From: Nocardia rhamnosiphila NBRC 108938
Lineage (GTDB): Bacteria > Actinomycetota > Actinomycetes > Mycobacteriales > Mycobacteriaceae
Length of the DNA: 64,000 nucleotides
Reading direction: 5' to 3'
Assembly: GCF_000720425.1 (NCBI RefSeq)
Contig: NZ_JOAJ01000002.1
Span: 496,001 to 560,000, forward strand
A model generated the notes under the pieces. That model was not told the DNA's origin, did no database searches, and was given only the letters and a program-made list of their open reading frames with translations. Position 1 is the stretch's first letter; every line of letters begins with the position of its first letter. Position numbers and translations under genes: made by a program. This document shows, one piece after another, positions 31,848 to 42,147 of this stretch.

Positions 31848-32837
31848 CTATTTGATGGCGATCGGGTTGATCGGCGAACCCACGGCTCCGACGACGCGCA
31901 AGGGCGGTGCGATCAACTGGAATTCGTAGACACCGTCGGCGGCGCAATCGGCGGCCAGCGCGGTGAAATCCCAGTATTCGCCCAGCATCAGTCCCATATC
32001 GCGGAGGCAGAGCATATGCATCGGCAGGAAGGTGCCCGTGACACCGGAGACCGGGTCCTCGACCATCAGATTGTCCGCCGCCACCGCCGCGATCTCGTGT
32101 TCGTGCAGCCACTGCGCGCAGCGCCAGTCCAGGCCGGAATAGGGTTCGGTGCCGTCGCCGGCTTCCAGGAAACGGTTCCACCAGCCGGTGCGGACCAGCA
32201 CGATATCGCCGGATTCGATGGTCACGCCCTGACGTGCGGCCACCTCGTCCAGTTCGTCCGGCGTGATCGGCTCCCCAGGGGCCAGGAAGGTATCCGCACC
32301 ACGATGTTTCACCAGATCCAGCAACACGCCGCGGCTGGTGATTCCCTTGCTGTCGACCTTGTCGATACCGCAGTGGAACGCGCCGAGGCTGGTCACCGAA
32401 TTCGCCGGGAAACCGTTGTAGAGCTTGTCGTCGTAATAGACGTGGGAGAACGCGTCCCACTGGGTCGCGGCCTGCAACGGCATGACGACCATATCGTCGT
32501 TGAACCGGAACGGATTGTCCTCGAAGAATCCGCTCAACTGGCCGGCCACCGAATTACGCAGCCATTTCGGGCCGTACTCGACGAGGGTTTCGGCGTCGCC
32601 ACCGTCGACCGTCATGAGGTGGGTCGGGTTCTGCCGGAACTGGAACGCGCCCTGCGGACCGGAGGAGCCGAAATCGATACCGAGCGGGAACACTCTCCCG
32701 TGCCGCACGAGTCGCGCGGCGGCGGCGACTTTGGCGGGGGTGATGAAATTCAGGGTGCCGAGTTCGTCGGCCGCGCCCCAGCGCCCCCAGTTGCGAACAC
32801 TGTCGCCGACCTTCCGGAAATCGGTCAAAGTCGCCAC
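31848..32837 (-). CDS. Cyclase-family (kynurenine formamidase-like) protein with altered metal motif
   Basis: The 329-residue protein belongs to the cyclase family (PF04199): ELGTLNFITPAKVAAAARLV at the start and LLDLVKHRGADTFLAPGEPI then LVRTGWWNRF in the middle. The usual metal-binding HxGTHxDxxxH reads QAATQWDAFSH here (residues 122-132). Two histidines are therefore glutamines while D128 and H132 are kept. A second site (CGIDKVDSKG) also differs from the canonical one. It may bind metal differently or act as a hydrolase or lyase on a ring-derived substrate. It is placed between an SDR and the FMN reductase in the catabolic run. Confidence 0.82.
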   Translation of the reverse strand: MATLTDFRKVGDSVRNWGRWGAADELGTLNFITPAKVAAAARLVRHGRVFPLGIDFGSSGPQGAFQFRQNPTHLMTVDGGDAETLVEYGPKWLRNSVAGQLSGFFEDNPFRFNDDMVVMPLQAATQWDAFSHVYYDDKLYNGFPANSVTSLGAFHCGIDKVDSKGITSRGVLLDLVKHRGADTFLAPGEPITPDELDEVAARQGVTIESGDIVLVRTGWWNRFLEAGDGTEPYSGLDWRCAQWLHEHEIAAVAADNLMVEDPVSGVTGTFLPMHMLCLRDMGLMLGEYWDFTALAADCAADGVYEFQLIAPPLRVVGAVGSPINPIAIK

Positions 32838-32879
32838 GGTGCTCCTCCTTCCACAGTTCTCATTCGTTGGGCGCCGGTG

Positions 32880-33719
32880 TCATTGCGCGTCCGTGGGCGC
32901 GGAGCCGGCCAATTCGTCCGCCAGGCGTCCGGCGATATTGCCGCCGTCGACCCACAGCACCTGGCCGGTGATGTAACCGGCGGCCCGGCTGTTCAGGAAC
33001 AGCAGTGCCGCTGCCTGTTCGACGGGGTCGGCGGCCCGGCCCAGGGGTTTGGGGATTCCGTCGAGGTAGTCCTGGCCGTAGGCGTTGCGCAGCTGGTCCA
33101 GGATGGGTGTTTCGGTGACGCCGGGTCCGGTGCAGTTCATCCGGATACCGCGGGCGGCCAGTTCCACCGACCGCCGCACGGTGTAGAGGATGATGGCCTC
33201 TTTGGACAGCCGGTACCCGCCGTCGGCGAGCGCCTCCGGGTGGTTCTCGCACCAGGCGATCCCCGCGGCCATCGACTCGGTGTCCAGGAGTCCGTTCACC
33301 GCCCACCGGTTGTCCAGATAGCCGGCGGCGGCCAGCGAGGAGACACTGACCACCGCCGAACCGGGCGCCATATGCGGCACCAGGGCTTCGGTGAAATGCC
33401 GGAGTCCGAGGAAATTGATGGTGGCCACGCGCAGCGGGTCACCGATTCCGGACGAGACGCCGGCGATATTGAACAGCGCGTCGACACCCGTACCGACCTT
33501 GCGCGCGGCCCGGTCGATGGAGTCGGGGTCGGCCTGATCCATTTCGTAGAACGCGTCGAGTTCGGTCCCGGGGCGGAGCAGATCCAGCCCGACGATCTCG
33601 GCGCCCAGATGCCGCAGCTGATGCACCACACAGGCACCGATGCCGGAGGCACAACCGGTCACCACCACGCGTTTCCCGTCGAAACGCCACCGTTGGTCGA
33701 TCGTCTCCACCTCCGGCAC
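32880..33719 (-). CDS. SDR, coniferyl-alcohol dehydrogenase / 3-alpha-HSD-like
   Basis: The 279-residue protein has the cofactor loop TGCASGIG, a shortened middle (NIAGVSSGIGDPLRVATINF), SSLAAAGY and a late active site YRLSKEAIILYTV. A long insertion before it (TESMAAGIAWCENHPEALAD) is typical of the 3-alpha-hydroxysteroid/coniferyl-alcohol dehydrogenase branch. It should oxidise a hydroxyl group with NAD(P). The name coniferyl-alcohol dehydrogenase is a family label only; the real substrate here is unknown but may be a steroid-like or phenolic alcohol, given the neighbours. Confidence 0.85.
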   Translation of the reverse strand: MPEVETIDQRWRFDGKRVVVTGCASGIGACVVHQLRHLGAEIVGLDLLRPGTELDAFYEMDQADPDSIDRAARKVGTGVDALFNIAGVSSGIGDPLRVATINFLGLRHFTEALVPHMAPGSAVVSVSSLAAAGYLDNRWAVNGLLDTESMAAGIAWCENHPEALADGGYRLSKEAIILYTVRRSVELAARGIRMNCTGPGVTETPILDQLRNAYGQDYLDGIPKPLGRAADPVEQAAALLFLNSRAAGYITGQVLWVDGGNIAGRLADELAGSAPTDAQ

Positions 33720-33752
33720 CTCGCTCTCTGTCCTGCGGCCGCGGGCGGCGGC

Positions 33753-35057
33753 TCAGCCCTGCTGTTCGTCCTTGAGCCGCTGGGCGGCCTGCACCCGGCC
33801 CTCGTTGATCTCGGCCATCGCCTCGGGGATCTCGCTGGCGGTGAACTTCCCGCCGCGGCCGGTGGGCAGACCGCCGAACGAGTACTCCTCGTCGAAGTCC
33901 GGCGCGGCCAGCGGACGCCGTCGCCGCTCGACCTTCTCGATGACCGGCTCGAGCCGCTTGGCCTTCGCGGCCACGGCTTTCTCGTCGCGTTCGATGAATT
34001 CGGGCAGGATCTCCTTGCCCATGATCTCGATGGACTCCATGGTGCCCTCGTGGCTGCGCGGATTGAGCAGCAGGATGATCTCGTCGACCCCGCTCTCCTC
34101 GTAACCGCGCAGGAACTCGCGGACCGTGTCCGGCCCACCGATCGCGCCGCGACCGGGACCGTAGGCGAGGGTCTCGTCCTCTTTCACCGCATCCAGATAC
34201 TTTTCCCACACCCCGGTCCGGCCGGGGGTGTGCATACCGGTCATGTAGTAGTGCATGATCCCGAACGAGAAGAAGCCGCCACCCACACCGAGCCGTTTCA
34301 CGGCCTCGTCGTCGGTGCGCGCCACCATCATCGACAGGTCGCCGCCGATGGCGAGGATGTTCGGATTGAGCTGCGGGACAGTGGGTGCCGCCTTCTCCTC
34401 GAACTCCTGGTAGTAGCCGCGCACCCGTTCCCCGAGCGGGCCCGGGCCGGTGTAGGCGAAGCTCAGCGCGCCGATCCCCTTCTGCGCCGCCATCTGCACC
34501 GAGGAGGGCCGGGTACAGGCGACCCACAGCGGCGGATGCGGGGTCTGCCGGGGTTTGGGGATGACATTGCGCGGCGGCATCTCGATGTGCTGGCCTTTGA
34601 ACCCGGTGAACGGCGTCTCGGTCATACAGCGAAGGGTGACGTCGAGCGCTTCTTCCCACTGGCCGCGTTTATCGGCGGGGTCGATATTGAAACCGCCGAG
34701 CTCACCCACCGAAGAGGATTCACCGGTGCCGAACTCGACCCGGCCACCGGACAGGTGGTCGAGTGTCGAGACCCGTTCGGCGACACGGGCGGGATGGTTG
34801 ATGCCCGGCGGCAGGTGCATGACGCCGAAACCGAGGCGGATGTTCTTCGTCCGCTGGCTGGCGGCCGCGAGAAACATCTCCGGCGCGGTGGAGTGGCAGT
34901 ACTCCTCGAGGAAATGGTGTTCGGTGAGCCATACGGTGGAGAAACCGGCCTTATCCGCAGCTTCTACCTCGGTCAGCCCGTCCTGGAACATCTCGAATTC
35001 GTCATCGTCGCTCCAGGGCCGCGGCAGGGCGAACTCGTAGAAGAGGGATATTTTCAT
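33753..35057 (-). CDS. LLM-class flavin-dependent oxidoreductase
   Basis: The 434-residue protein is a luciferase-like TIM barrel: FSTVWLTEHHFLEEYCHSTA (the EHH signature), RLGFGVMHLPPGINHPARVA, LSGGRVEFGTGESSSVGEL and PLWVACTRPSSVQMAAQKGI. These use reduced FMN and oxygen, or F420. A segment of about 60 extra charged residues (VERRRRPLAAPDFDEEYSFG) at the C-terminus is unusual. The start overlaps the stop of the KstD-like gene by four bases (ATGA). The FMN reductase encoded three genes later could supply reduced flavin. Confidence 0.88.
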   Translation of the reverse strand: MKISLFYEFALPRPWSDDDEFEMFQDGLTEVEAADKAGFSTVWLTEHHFLEEYCHSTAPEMFLAAASQRTKNIRLGFGVMHLPPGINHPARVAERVSTLDHLSGGRVEFGTGESSSVGELGGFNIDPADKRGQWEEALDVTLRCMTETPFTGFKGQHIEMPPRNVIPKPRQTPHPPLWVACTRPSSVQMAAQKGIGALSFAYTGPGPLGERVRGYYQEFEEKAAPTVPQLNPNILAIGGDLSMMVARTDDEAVKRLGVGGGFFSFGIMHYYMTGMHTPGRTGVWEKYLDAVKEDETLAYGPGRGAIGGPDTVREFLRGYEESGVDEIILLLNPRSHEGTMESIEIMGKEILPEFIERDEKAVAAKAKRLEPVIEKVERRRRPLAAPDFDEEYSFGGLPTGRGGKFTASEIPEAMAEINEGRVQAAQRLKDEQQG

Positions 35058-36850
35058 CGGTTACCTCCAGTGGAATCGATCGTCACGTCATTTCCTTCGG
35101 CCGGCCGGACCACCCCTTCGCCGGTATCCCCCGCTCCGGACAGTGCCCGCCCGGCGCAGTGCTCGGCGGCGATGTATCCGAAGGTCATGGCCGGGCCGAT
35201 GGTGGCGCCGGCGCCCGCGTAACTGCGGCCCATGACCGCGGCCGAGGTGTTGCCGACCGCGTACAGCCCGCCGATCACCGACCCGTCGGCGCGCAGTACC
35301 CGGGCGTGCTCGTCGGTGCGCAGCCCGCCCGAGGTGCCGAGGTCGCCGAGGACGATCCGGAATGCGTAGTAGGGCGGTTTCCCGAGCGGGAACAGATTCG
35401 GGTTGGGCAGCGTGGGGTCGCCGTAGTAGTTGTCGTACACGCTGTCACCGCGCTGGAAATCGTCGTCGTGACCGGCCAGGGCGAGTGCGTTGAACCGGGC
35501 CGCGGTGGCCTCGAGTTCGGCGGCGGGTACGCCGATCTTCCCGGCGAGCTCGGCGAAACTGTCCGCGGTTTTCACCACACCGGATTCCAGCCAGGCCGCC
35601 ACCATCGCGAACCCGGTCGGCACCGGCGCGAACGGCACCTTCGGAATCGGCAGATGCCCGCCGATCACATATTTGTGCCAGGACGCGTTATCGGTGATCA
35701 GCCAGCATGGAATATGGGTCACTCCGGTGCGCTGGCCCGCGATCATGGCGTGCCCGAAATCCATATAGGGCGCGGCCTCGTTGATGAACCGCTTACCCGC
35801 CCCGTTGACGATGAACTGGGCCGGCATCATCCGCTCGTTGAGCATGAACTGCATCCGGCCGTCCGGCCAGTGGATGGCCGGGAACCACCAGGCCTCGTCC
35901 ATCAGCTCGGTGGCCGCGCCGGCCTGCTGCCCGGCCCGGATACCGTCACCCAGGGCCACCGGGTTACCGAAACTCCAGTCCTGCTCGACTTCCGGTAGTT
36001 CCGCTTTGCGCCAGGCCATATCGTGGTCGAATCCGCCGGTCGCCAGGATCACGCCGCGGCGCGCCCGGATCCGTACCGGTTTCCCGTCCCGGGCAACGAC
36101 CGCGCCGGTCACCTGTCCGTCGGCGCCGGTGATCAGGGAGGTCATCGGCGAACCGAGCCACAGCGGGATATCGCGCTCCCGCATGGCCAGGCGCAACCGG
36201 GCGATCAGGGACTGTCCGATGGCGGCGATCCGGTCGCCGAACACATGCGCCCGGAACATCCGCCAGATCAGCTTCAGCATCACCGCCTTACCGCGCCAGT
36301 TCTGCCGGACCTGATAGAACAGCCGCAGATCCTTGGGCCCCAGCCAGATCCCCTTCGGCGCGAGGGCCAGTGGTTTGAGCAGCTTCTCTTCCTCGTCACC
36401 GAGCTCGCGCAGATCGATCGGCGGTACGTTGATGGTGCTGCCCTGCGGCGAGCCGCCCTCGAGTTCGGGGTAGTAGTCGGCGTAGCCGGGTTTCCACACG
36501 AATTCCAGCCATCGGCTGTGCTCTTCGAGAAACGCCATCATCTCCGGCGATTTCTCGACGTAGGCACGCAACCGCTGCTCGGTGACCAGCCCACCGGTGA
36601 TGGTCCGCAGATATCCGACCACCGCGTCGGGGTCGAGCGCGAACCCGTCCCGCTGCTGCGCCGGCGCGTTGGGTACCCAGATACCGCCGCCGGACAGTGC
36701 GGTGGAACCCCCGTAATAGTCGGCCTTCTCCACCACCAGGGTGTCCAGGCCCAGCGCGTCGGCGCGCAGCGCGGCGCTCATCCCGCCGCCGCCGGACCCG
36801 ATCACCAGCAGATCGACGGTTTCGTCGAAGTCCGTCTCGTCGGTGCTCAC
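35054..36850 (-). CDS. FAD-dependent dehydrogenase, 3-ketosteroid delta1-dehydrogenase-like (first copy)
   Basis: GTG 36850 follows AGGAGG and directly abuts the mhpB-like stop; 598 residues. The FAD loop is VIGSGGGGMSAALRADALGL, followed by VVEKADYYGGSTALSGGG. Other KstD-family features include GGFDHDMAWR, FIVNGAGKRFINEAAPYMDF, PPYYAFRIVLGDLGTSGGLR and SYAGAGATIGPAMTFGYIAA. Candidate active-site tyrosines are those in APYMDF and PPYYAF. The family introduces double bonds next to a ketone, and with repeated action leads to aromatic rings. Next to the Mhp enzymes, it could produce the phenolic ring that they open. Confidence 0.88.
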   Translation of the reverse strand: MSTDETDFDETVDLLVIGSGGGGMSAALRADALGLDTLVVEKADYYGGSTALSGGGIWVPNAPAQQRDGFALDPDAVVGYLRTITGGLVTEQRLRAYVEKSPEMMAFLEEHSRWLEFVWKPGYADYYPELEGGSPQGSTINVPPIDLRELGDEEEKLLKPLALAPKGIWLGPKDLRLFYQVRQNWRGKAVMLKLIWRMFRAHVFGDRIAAIGQSLIARLRLAMRERDIPLWLGSPMTSLITGADGQVTGAVVARDGKPVRIRARRGVILATGGFDHDMAWRKAELPEVEQDWSFGNPVALGDGIRAGQQAGAATELMDEAWWFPAIHWPDGRMQFMLNERMMPAQFIVNGAGKRFINEAAPYMDFGHAMIAGQRTGVTHIPCWLITDNASWHKYVIGGHLPIPKVPFAPVPTGFAMVAAWLESGVVKTADSFAELAGKIGVPAAELEATAARFNALALAGHDDDFQRGDSVYDNYYGDPTLPNPNLFPLGKPPYYAFRIVLGDLGTSGGLRTDEHARVLRADGSVIGGLYAVGNTSAAVMGRSYAGAGATIGPAMTFGYIAAEHCAGRALSGAGDTGEGVVRPAEGNDVTIDSTGGNR

Positions 36851-37816
36851 TCATCGCCTCCTGTCGTCGGTCGGCTCATCCGCGGGCCAGGCCGTGCGCA
36901 CGGCGAAACCGGCGATGAGCTCGGGCGCGGGCCGGTAGTAGCGCACCTCGGTTCGATACGAGCCCTGCGCGGCCAAGGCCGCGAACGCGGCCACCCAGGT
37001 GCGGACCTCGTGCGCGGAATTGCCCGCCACCCGGGTGATCTCGCTGTTGGCCCAGTCGTCGACGGCCGCCAGGCGGCCGGTGTCCACCAGCTCCAGGAAC
37101 GCCCGGTCCCATTCCGGGTTGAGCGGCTGCAGCGGACTGTCGCCGGCGGCGAAGTCACGGGCGGCCGCGATCACCGCGGTCTGCCGGGCGGCCCGCTGTT
37201 CGGTGGTCATCGGGCGGCCGTGCACTATCCGCTCCAGCACCGGTTCGGGGGCGGTCGCCCGCTGTGGCACCGGCGGGTCGTGGGACAGACCACCCGAGCC
37301 GATGACGAGAACCCGCTTGCCCAGGGTCGCGAGATGGCGGCCGACCGCGGTACCCAGCGCCCGCACCCGGCGCAGCGGGCCGAGCGGTGTCGCCACGGAA
37401 TTCACGAAGATCGGGATCACCGGCCGCACGGTGGCGTCGCCGAACAAGCGCTGCAGTGGCTGCACAGTGCCGTGATCGACCGACATCTCCGCCGAGGTGG
37501 CGATATCGATCCCGCCGTCGAGCAGCGCTTCGGCCAGTCGTAGCGCACGATCCGCCGGGACGTTCAGCGGTCCCGCGTGGGTCCCGTAATCCCCCACCGC
37601 GGTCGCTGCCGTGCCGACGCAGAAGGGCGGCATGAGCTTGTAGAAGAACCCGTTGTAGTGGTCCGGGGCGAAAAGGACCACCAGCTCCGGGTCGAAGTCG
37701 CGCACGAAATCCCGGGCCCGGTCCAGGGCGGCCCCGACCTCCGCGCGCAGGCCGGGACCCGGCCCCGGGAGATCAAGGAGCGGGCTGTGCGAGACGCAGC
37801 ACACGGCCAGCGGCAT
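36851..37816 (-). CDS. mhpB: MhpB-like extradiol dioxygenase (2,3-dihydroxyphenylpropionate 1,2-dioxygenase type)
   Basis: The 321-residue protein matches the class III (LigB-type) MhpB family. Key points are [17 protein letters not shown] (His10 in the iron site), [20 protein letters not shown] (49-68), DHGTVQPL with His114, and [10 protein letters not shown] with His179. E. coli MhpB uses His115 and His179 as acid/base, so spacing is conserved. The enzyme cleaves a catechol carrying a propionate-type side chain next to the hydroxyls. The gene overlaps the 3' end of mhpA by 44 bases and is followed directly by the KstD-like gene. Confidence 0.92.
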   Translation of the reverse strand: MPLAVCCVSHSPLLDLPGPGPGLRAEVGAALDRARDFVRDFDPELVVLFAPDHYNGFFYKLMPPFCVGTAATAVGDYGTHAGPLNVPADRALRLAEALLDGGIDIATSAEMSVDHGTVQPLQRLFGDATVRPVIPIFVNSVATPLGPLRRVRALGTAVGRHLATLGKRVLVIGSGGLSHDPPVPQRATAPEPVLERIVHGRPMTTEQRAARQTAVIAAARDFAAGDSPLQPLNPEWDRAFLELVDTGRLAAVDDWANSEITRVAGNSAHEVRTWVAAFAALAAQGSYRTEVRYYRPAPELIAGFAVRTAWPADEPTDDRRR

Positions 37817-39443
37817 CGGTACCTCCCGGAGTGAGTTCGAGGGTGTTGCGCAGCGCCGCCCCGAGTTCGGCGGCGTGCTGGGCGATGGAGGCGCCCGCGA
37901 TACAGCGGTCCGGGCGTAGGAAGAGCACCGAATCGAGTTGGGCGTCGAACCACTTCTTCAAGGCGCCGGTGCTGTCCCCGACAACCACCACCTCCGGGTC
38001 GTCGTGGCCGGTCCAATGCAATTGGGTGGCGGGCCGCGCCTCCACGAAACGCGCCCCGAGTGCCTTCCAGAGTGCGAACTCCTTCTCGCCCAGAACTTTT
38101 CGCGGATGGTTGTTCCAGCACAGCACCGCGAACCACGGCCCCAGCGCGTCGTCGAGCAGTACCGCGGGCTGCGCGCGGGTCGCGACCCGCGGTTGGATGA
38201 ACAGGGTGCCGACGGCGGACTGCGGCGAACGCGACCAACCGTGCACCACCGCGCCGCGGTCGTAGCGCGGCATGGGTTTGAACCGCATGCCGAGCACATA
38301 CCGTTTCAGCGGCGGTACCAGCGCCAGCCCCCGCACCAGGACATCCCGCACCGCGGCGACCTGATGGTTCGTCGGGGAGATGACCCGCCCGACCATGGTG
38401 GACAGATCGATCATGGCCCGGGCGTGTTTGCGCCGCTCCTGGTCGTAGGTGTCGAGCAGCCCGTCGCCGGCGGTCCCCGACACCACCGCCGCCAGCTTCC
38501 AACCGAGGTTCGCCGCGTCCCGGATACCGCTGTTGTAGCCCTGGCCCTGCCAGACCGGCATGAGATGCGCGGCGTCACCGGCCAGCAGCAGGCGGCCCCT
38601 CCGGAATTCGCCGGCGATCCGGGAATGGTGGGTGTAGACCCGGCGCCGGATCACGTCGAGGCGCTCCGGATGCGGTACGAACGGCGCGAGCAGCCGGGCC
38701 AGGAACTCCGGTGTTTCGGCGTCGGCATCGGATTCGTCGGCATGCAGGAGGAATTCGAATCGCCGGATGCCGTGGGCCAGCGAGATCGACACATTCGGTC
38801 GCGCCGGATCCGCCCCGACTTCCACATTCGGATGTCCGAGCGGATCACCGTCGATATCGACCACCAGCCAGCGGGTCGGTGAGGTGGTGCCCTCGAAACT
38901 CACGCCCATCGCATGCCGGGTGGTACTGCGCCCGCCGTCGCAGCCCACCACATAGCGGGCGCGGACCTGCTGCGGACCGTCGGCGGTGTCGAGCAGGGCC
39001 CACACCTCGGCACCGGTGTCGTCGCATTCGCGCAGCGCGGTCGCCCAGCGGATCTGCACACAGTCGAAGCGGTCGAGCCCGGCCAGCAGTTCGGCGTCCA
39101 CCAGCGGCTGGATGAATCCGCTGCGCTTGGGCCAGCCGAATTGCTGGTCGGTCGGCGCGATCTCGGCCAGCAGCCGCCGCTGTCCGTCGACGAACCGCAT
39201 GATCTGGTTCGGGTTGGTGTGCGGCAGGATGCGCTCCACCAGGCCGGTGGACTGCAGGGTGCGCAATGATTCGTCGTCGATGCCGACACCGCGCGGGTAG
39301 TCGATGAGGTCCGGGCGTTCCTCCACCAGCAGGGTGTGCACACCGTAGCGGCCGAGGGTATTGGCGATGGTCAGCCCGACCGGCCCCGCACCGACGATCA
39401 GCACGTCGAAGAGCTCGGGCCCGCTGCCGTTTCCGGTATCCAT
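37773..39443 (-). CDS. mhpA: MhpA-like flavoprotein aromatic hydroxylase
   Basis: ATG 39443 gives 556 residues, close to E. coli MhpA (554). It has the FAD loop GAGPVG (18-23), [20 protein letters not shown], the DG motif [20 protein letters not shown], and [20 protein letters not shown] around residue 300, which binds FAD ribityl and holds the active site. The C-terminal thioredoxin-like part ([30 protein letters not shown]) is present. It adds a hydroxyl to a monohydroxyphenyl-alkanoic acid using NAD(P)H and oxygen to give a catechol for MhpB. The start lies one base after the stop of the hydrolase gene. Confidence 0.92.
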   Translation of the reverse strand: MDTGNGSGPELFDVLIVGAGPVGLTIANTLGRYGVHTLLVEERPDLIDYPRGVGIDDESLRTLQSTGLVERILPHTNPNQIMRFVDGQRRLLAEIAPTDQQFGWPKRSGFIQPLVDAELLAGLDRFDCVQIRWATALRECDDTGAEVWALLDTADGPQQVRARYVVGCDGGRSTTRHAMGVSFEGTTSPTRWLVVDIDGDPLGHPNVEVGADPARPNVSISLAHGIRRFEFLLHADESDADAETPEFLARLLAPFVPHPERLDVIRRRVYTHHSRIAGEFRRGRLLLAGDAAHLMPVWQGQGYNSGIRDAANLGWKLAAVVSGTAGDGLLDTYDQERRKHARAMIDLSTMVGRVISPTNHQVAAVRDVLVRGLALVPPLKRYVLGMRFKPMPRYDRGAVVHGWSRSPQSAVGTLFIQPRVATRAQPAVLLDDALGPWFAVLCWNNHPRKVLGEKEFALWKALGARFVEARPATQLHWTGHDDPEVVVVGDSTGALKKWFDAQLDSVLFLRPDRCIAGASIAQHAAELGAALRNTLELTPGGTDAAGRVLRLAQPAP

Positions 39444-39444
39444 C

Positions 39445-40308
39445 TCAACCACCCAGCAGAAATTCGAGATGCAGTGCGTCGAACGCCGCGGGCGCCTCGT
39501 ACTGCGGCCAGTGTCCGCAGCCGGGTAGCACCTCGAAGCGGGCACCGGGGATCATGGACGCGATCCGCGTGCCCTCGGCGACGTCGGCGGTGGGATCGTC
39601 GCTGGTCCACACCACGAGCGTCGGCGCGGTGATACCGCCGTACTCCCGCGGCCCGAGCAGATTCCGGGCCCGGATCTCCGGATCCTGTAGCGCCATGATG
39701 TCGCGCATGGCGTCGACGAAACCGGGCTGCCGGTAGACGCGCTGCCGGCTGGCGACGATATCGGCGTAGTCCTTGGATTTGTCCGCCATCAGCCATTTGA
39801 TCCGGGCCTGCACCGTCTCCCAGGTGGGGTCGGCGGCCGCCGCCATGGACAGGGTGATGATCCGCTGCATGACCTCCGGATCGGCCTGTGAGCCGCCCGC
39901 GGTGTTGAGCACCAATTTGTCGACCCGGCCGGGATGGTCGTAGGCGGCCCGCGCGGCGACCCAGCCGCCGAGCGATTCACCACTGATATGAGCGCGGGCG
40001 GCGCCGATGGTATCGAGGAACGAGATCAGATGCCGCACATAGTGTTCGACTTCCAGGGGATGCCCGGGTCTATCGGTGTACCCGTGGCCGAGCATATCGA
40101 TCGACCAGGTGGAGAAGTGCTCGGCATGCGCCGCCAGATTCCGGACATAGGCCTCGGCGTGCCCGCCCGACCCGTGCAGGAACACCAGCGCGGGCCTGCC
40201 CCGGTCGCCGGCGTGCAGATAGCGCGTGCGCGCCCCGGCCACATCCAGGTATCCCTGACTGAACGCGACACCCTGCAGGTCGCACCACACACTCTCGTAT
40301 TCCGACAC
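39445..40308 (-). CDS. mhpC: MhpC-like meta-cleavage product hydrolase
   Basis: GTG 40308 after GGAAGGTAG gives 287 residues; the longer frame to 40353 lacks a ribosome site. Alpha/beta hydrolase features are [13 protein letters not shown] (oxyanion), [12 protein letters not shown] with Ser112, [15 protein letters not shown] with the acidic residue, and [11 protein letters not shown] with the histidine. MhpC hydrolyses the C-C bond of the ring-cleavage product. Gene order mhpC-mhpA-mhpB followed by a KstD-like gene differs from the E. coli operon; mhpD, E and F are not in the window. Confidence 0.88.
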   Translation of the reverse strand: MSEYESVWCDLQGVAFSQGYLDVAGARTRYLHAGDRGRPALVFLHGSGGHAEAYVRNLAAHAEHFSTWSIDMLGHGYTDRPGHPLEVEHYVRHLISFLDTIGAARAHISGESLGGWVAARAAYDHPGRVDKLVLNTAGGSQADPEVMQRIITLSMAAAADPTWETVQARIKWLMADKSKDYADIVASRQRVYRQPGFVDAMRDIMALQDPEIRARNLLGPREYGGITAPTLVVWTSDDPTADVAEGTRIASMIPGARFEVLPGCGHWPQYEAPAAFDALHLEFLLGG

Positions 40309-40375
40309 TGCTACCTTCCGCTCTGTCCACTGCCCCGGCACCGCGGCGATCACGCCGTACGGTCACCGTGTTCGC

Positions 40376-42028
40376 TCAGTACTTCACCGATTCGCCGGTG
40401 GCCGCGTGATGGCCCGCGCGCAGACCCCAGACCATCCCGGGCCCAAGGGTCCCGCCGGCGCCGCCGTAGGCACGCCCGGTCACTCCGGCCATCGCATTGC
40501 CGACCGCGTACAGCCCGGGGATCACGCCACCGCCGACGTGCCGGACCCGCCCGTCGCGATCGGTCCGCGGTCCGCCCTTGGTGCCCATGGCGCCCACGGT
40601 CACCGGGACCGCGTAGTAGGGGCCGTTATCGATCGGTCCGAGCGTGCGCCCGACGACGGTTTCCGCGTCCGGGTCGCCCCAGTAGCCGTCGTATTCGCTG
40701 GCACCCCGGCCGAAGTCGGGATCGGACCCCGCCGCCACGGCCCGGTTCCAGGCGGCGACGGTGCGACGCAACCCTTCGGGATCGATACCGGTCCGGGCGC
40801 CGAGTTCGGTGAGGTCCGCGGATTCGCAGAACCAGTCGGGTGCCACACCACCGGGTTCGACGCCCAGGAATCCGTAGCGGCGCAGATGTTCGGCGTCGAA
40901 CACCATCCAGCCGGGGTTGTTCACATAGCCGCCGCGCGGGTCCAGGTAGTGGAAGGCGCCCGCCATGGAGTTGTACTCGGCCGCTTCGTTGACGAACCGC
41001 GCACCGGCCCGGTTCACGATGATGCTGCGCGGCCGGGTGCGTTCCAGCCGGACACTGCGGCTGCGTTGCCGGCCGTCGATGGTGTCACCGGGCAGCTGCA
41101 CCACCGGGACCCACCAGGCCTCGCCCATGTTCCCGAGGTCGGCGCCGTGCGCCATGGCCATCCGCAGCCCGTCGCCGGTGTTGTTCGGCGGTGACACCGG
41201 GCCGGTCATCGGCCCTCGCAGAAAGGCTCTGACCAGGCCGGGATCCCATTCGAACCCGCCGGTGGCCAGGACCACGCCGCGACGAGCCCGGACCGCCGAC
41301 CGCCTGCCTCCGATCTCGACCCGGACCCCGGTCACCGCCCCGTCCGCGGCGAGCAGATGCACGGCCCGGGCTCCGGTGCGCGGGGTGATCCCGGCGGCGA
41401 GTACGCCCTCGAGCAGCCCGGCGACCAGCGCCTGACCCGCCACACAGACATCGGCCGAGGCGTCGCCGAGTACCGCCCGCAGCCGGGCCCGGGTCTCGGC
41501 ATCGAAGCCGACATTGCTCCAGTCGAGCGGGAACGTGGTGATCCGGTCGCGCCATTCGCCGAGCCGGGCCAGATCGTAGGCCGCGGGGCCCAGCGACCGG
41601 CCGCCCGCGGGCTGACCGCCGGGCAGCTCCGGCTTGTAATCCGGGAACCCGTCGGCCACTTCGAATTGCACGGCACTGTGCTCTTCGACGAAATCGAGCA
41701 TGCGCGCGCCCGTGCGGACGAACACCTCGACCAGTTCGTCGTCCATGGAGTCCAGGGACTGCGCGTTCAGGTAGGCCAGTGCGTCGGCGACGGTGAGTTC
41801 CCGGTCCGCCCGGGCGTGCGCGGGAATCCAGGCCAGTCCGCCGGATACCGCGCTCGTGCCGCCGACCGTGGCCGCCTTCTCGAACAGTGCCACCGAGGCA
41901 CCCTCGACGGCCGCGGCGAGCGCCGCGGTGAGCCCGGCGGCTCCGCTGCCCAGAACGACTACGTCGGCCTCCTCGTCCCAGGTGTTCGACGGATCGGATC
42001 CGGCAGCCGATGGCTGTTGCGATGGCAC
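40376..42028 (-). CDS. FAD-dependent dehydrogenase, 3-ketosteroid delta1-dehydrogenase-like (second copy)
   Basis: The 550-residue protein has VVVLGSGAAGLTAALAAAVE and LFEKAATVGGTSAVSGGLAW at the FAD end, then GGFEWDPGLVRAFLRGPMTG, SIIVNRAGARFVNEAAEYNS, GPYYAVPVTVGAMGTKGG and RAYGGAGGTLGPGMVWG. It is diverged from the other copy at 35,054, so the two probably act on different positions or substrates. It is the first gene of the long minus-strand run, with 111 bases upstream holding a GAGAAT-N3-ATTCTC palindrome. Delta1-KstD and related 4-ene enzymes share this fold; which reaction applies is unknown. Confidence 0.87.
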   Translation of the reverse strand: MPSQQPSAAGSDPSNTWDEEADVVVLGSGAAGLTAALAAAVEGASVALFEKAATVGGTSAVSGGLAWIPAHARADRELTVADALAYLNAQSLDSMDDELVEVFVRTGARMLDFVEEHSAVQFEVADGFPDYKPELPGGQPAGGRSLGPAAYDLARLGEWRDRITTFPLDWSNVGFDAETRARLRAVLGDASADVCVAGQALVAGLLEGVLAAGITPRTGARAVHLLAADGAVTGVRVEIGGRRSAVRARRGVVLATGGFEWDPGLVRAFLRGPMTGPVSPPNNTGDGLRMAMAHGADLGNMGEAWWVPVVQLPGDTIDGRQRSRSVRLERTRPRSIIVNRAGARFVNEAAEYNSMAGAFHYLDPRGGYVNNPGWMVFDAEHLRRYGFLGVEPGGVAPDWFCESADLTELGARTGIDPEGLRRTVAAWNRAVAAGSDPDFGRGASEYDGYWGDPDAETVVGRTLGPIDNGPYYAVPVTVGAMGTKGGPRTDRDGRVRHVGGGVIPGLYAVGNAMAGVTGRAYGGAGGTLGPGMVWGLRAGHHAATGESVKY

Positions 42029-42132
42029 TGCGCTGTCCTTTCGGCGAGCAGGCGGAGAGGCGCCGGTCCCGGCGGGCTGCCGTGCGGAGCACGGGCCGGA
42101 CCGGCGCGAGTAAAACGATAATCTCCCTTTAT

Positions 42133-42147
42133 GAGAATACTATTCTC
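42133..42147. promoter_or_regulatory. Palindrome GAGAATACTATTCTC, putative operator of catabolic run
   Basis: This perfect 15-bp palindrome has GAGAAT arms three bases apart and overlaps the stop of the acyl-CoA ligase gene, about 105 bases upstream of the KstD-like start. The same GAGAAT-N3-ATTCTC form recurs at 57,242. A TetR-type regulator is the likely binder. Confidence 0.6.

Noticed and set aside
32016..35222. Plus-strand open frame of about 1,068 codons
   Set aside because: It runs antisense across the cyclase, SDR and LLM genes, all well supported; no domain is visible in the long frame.
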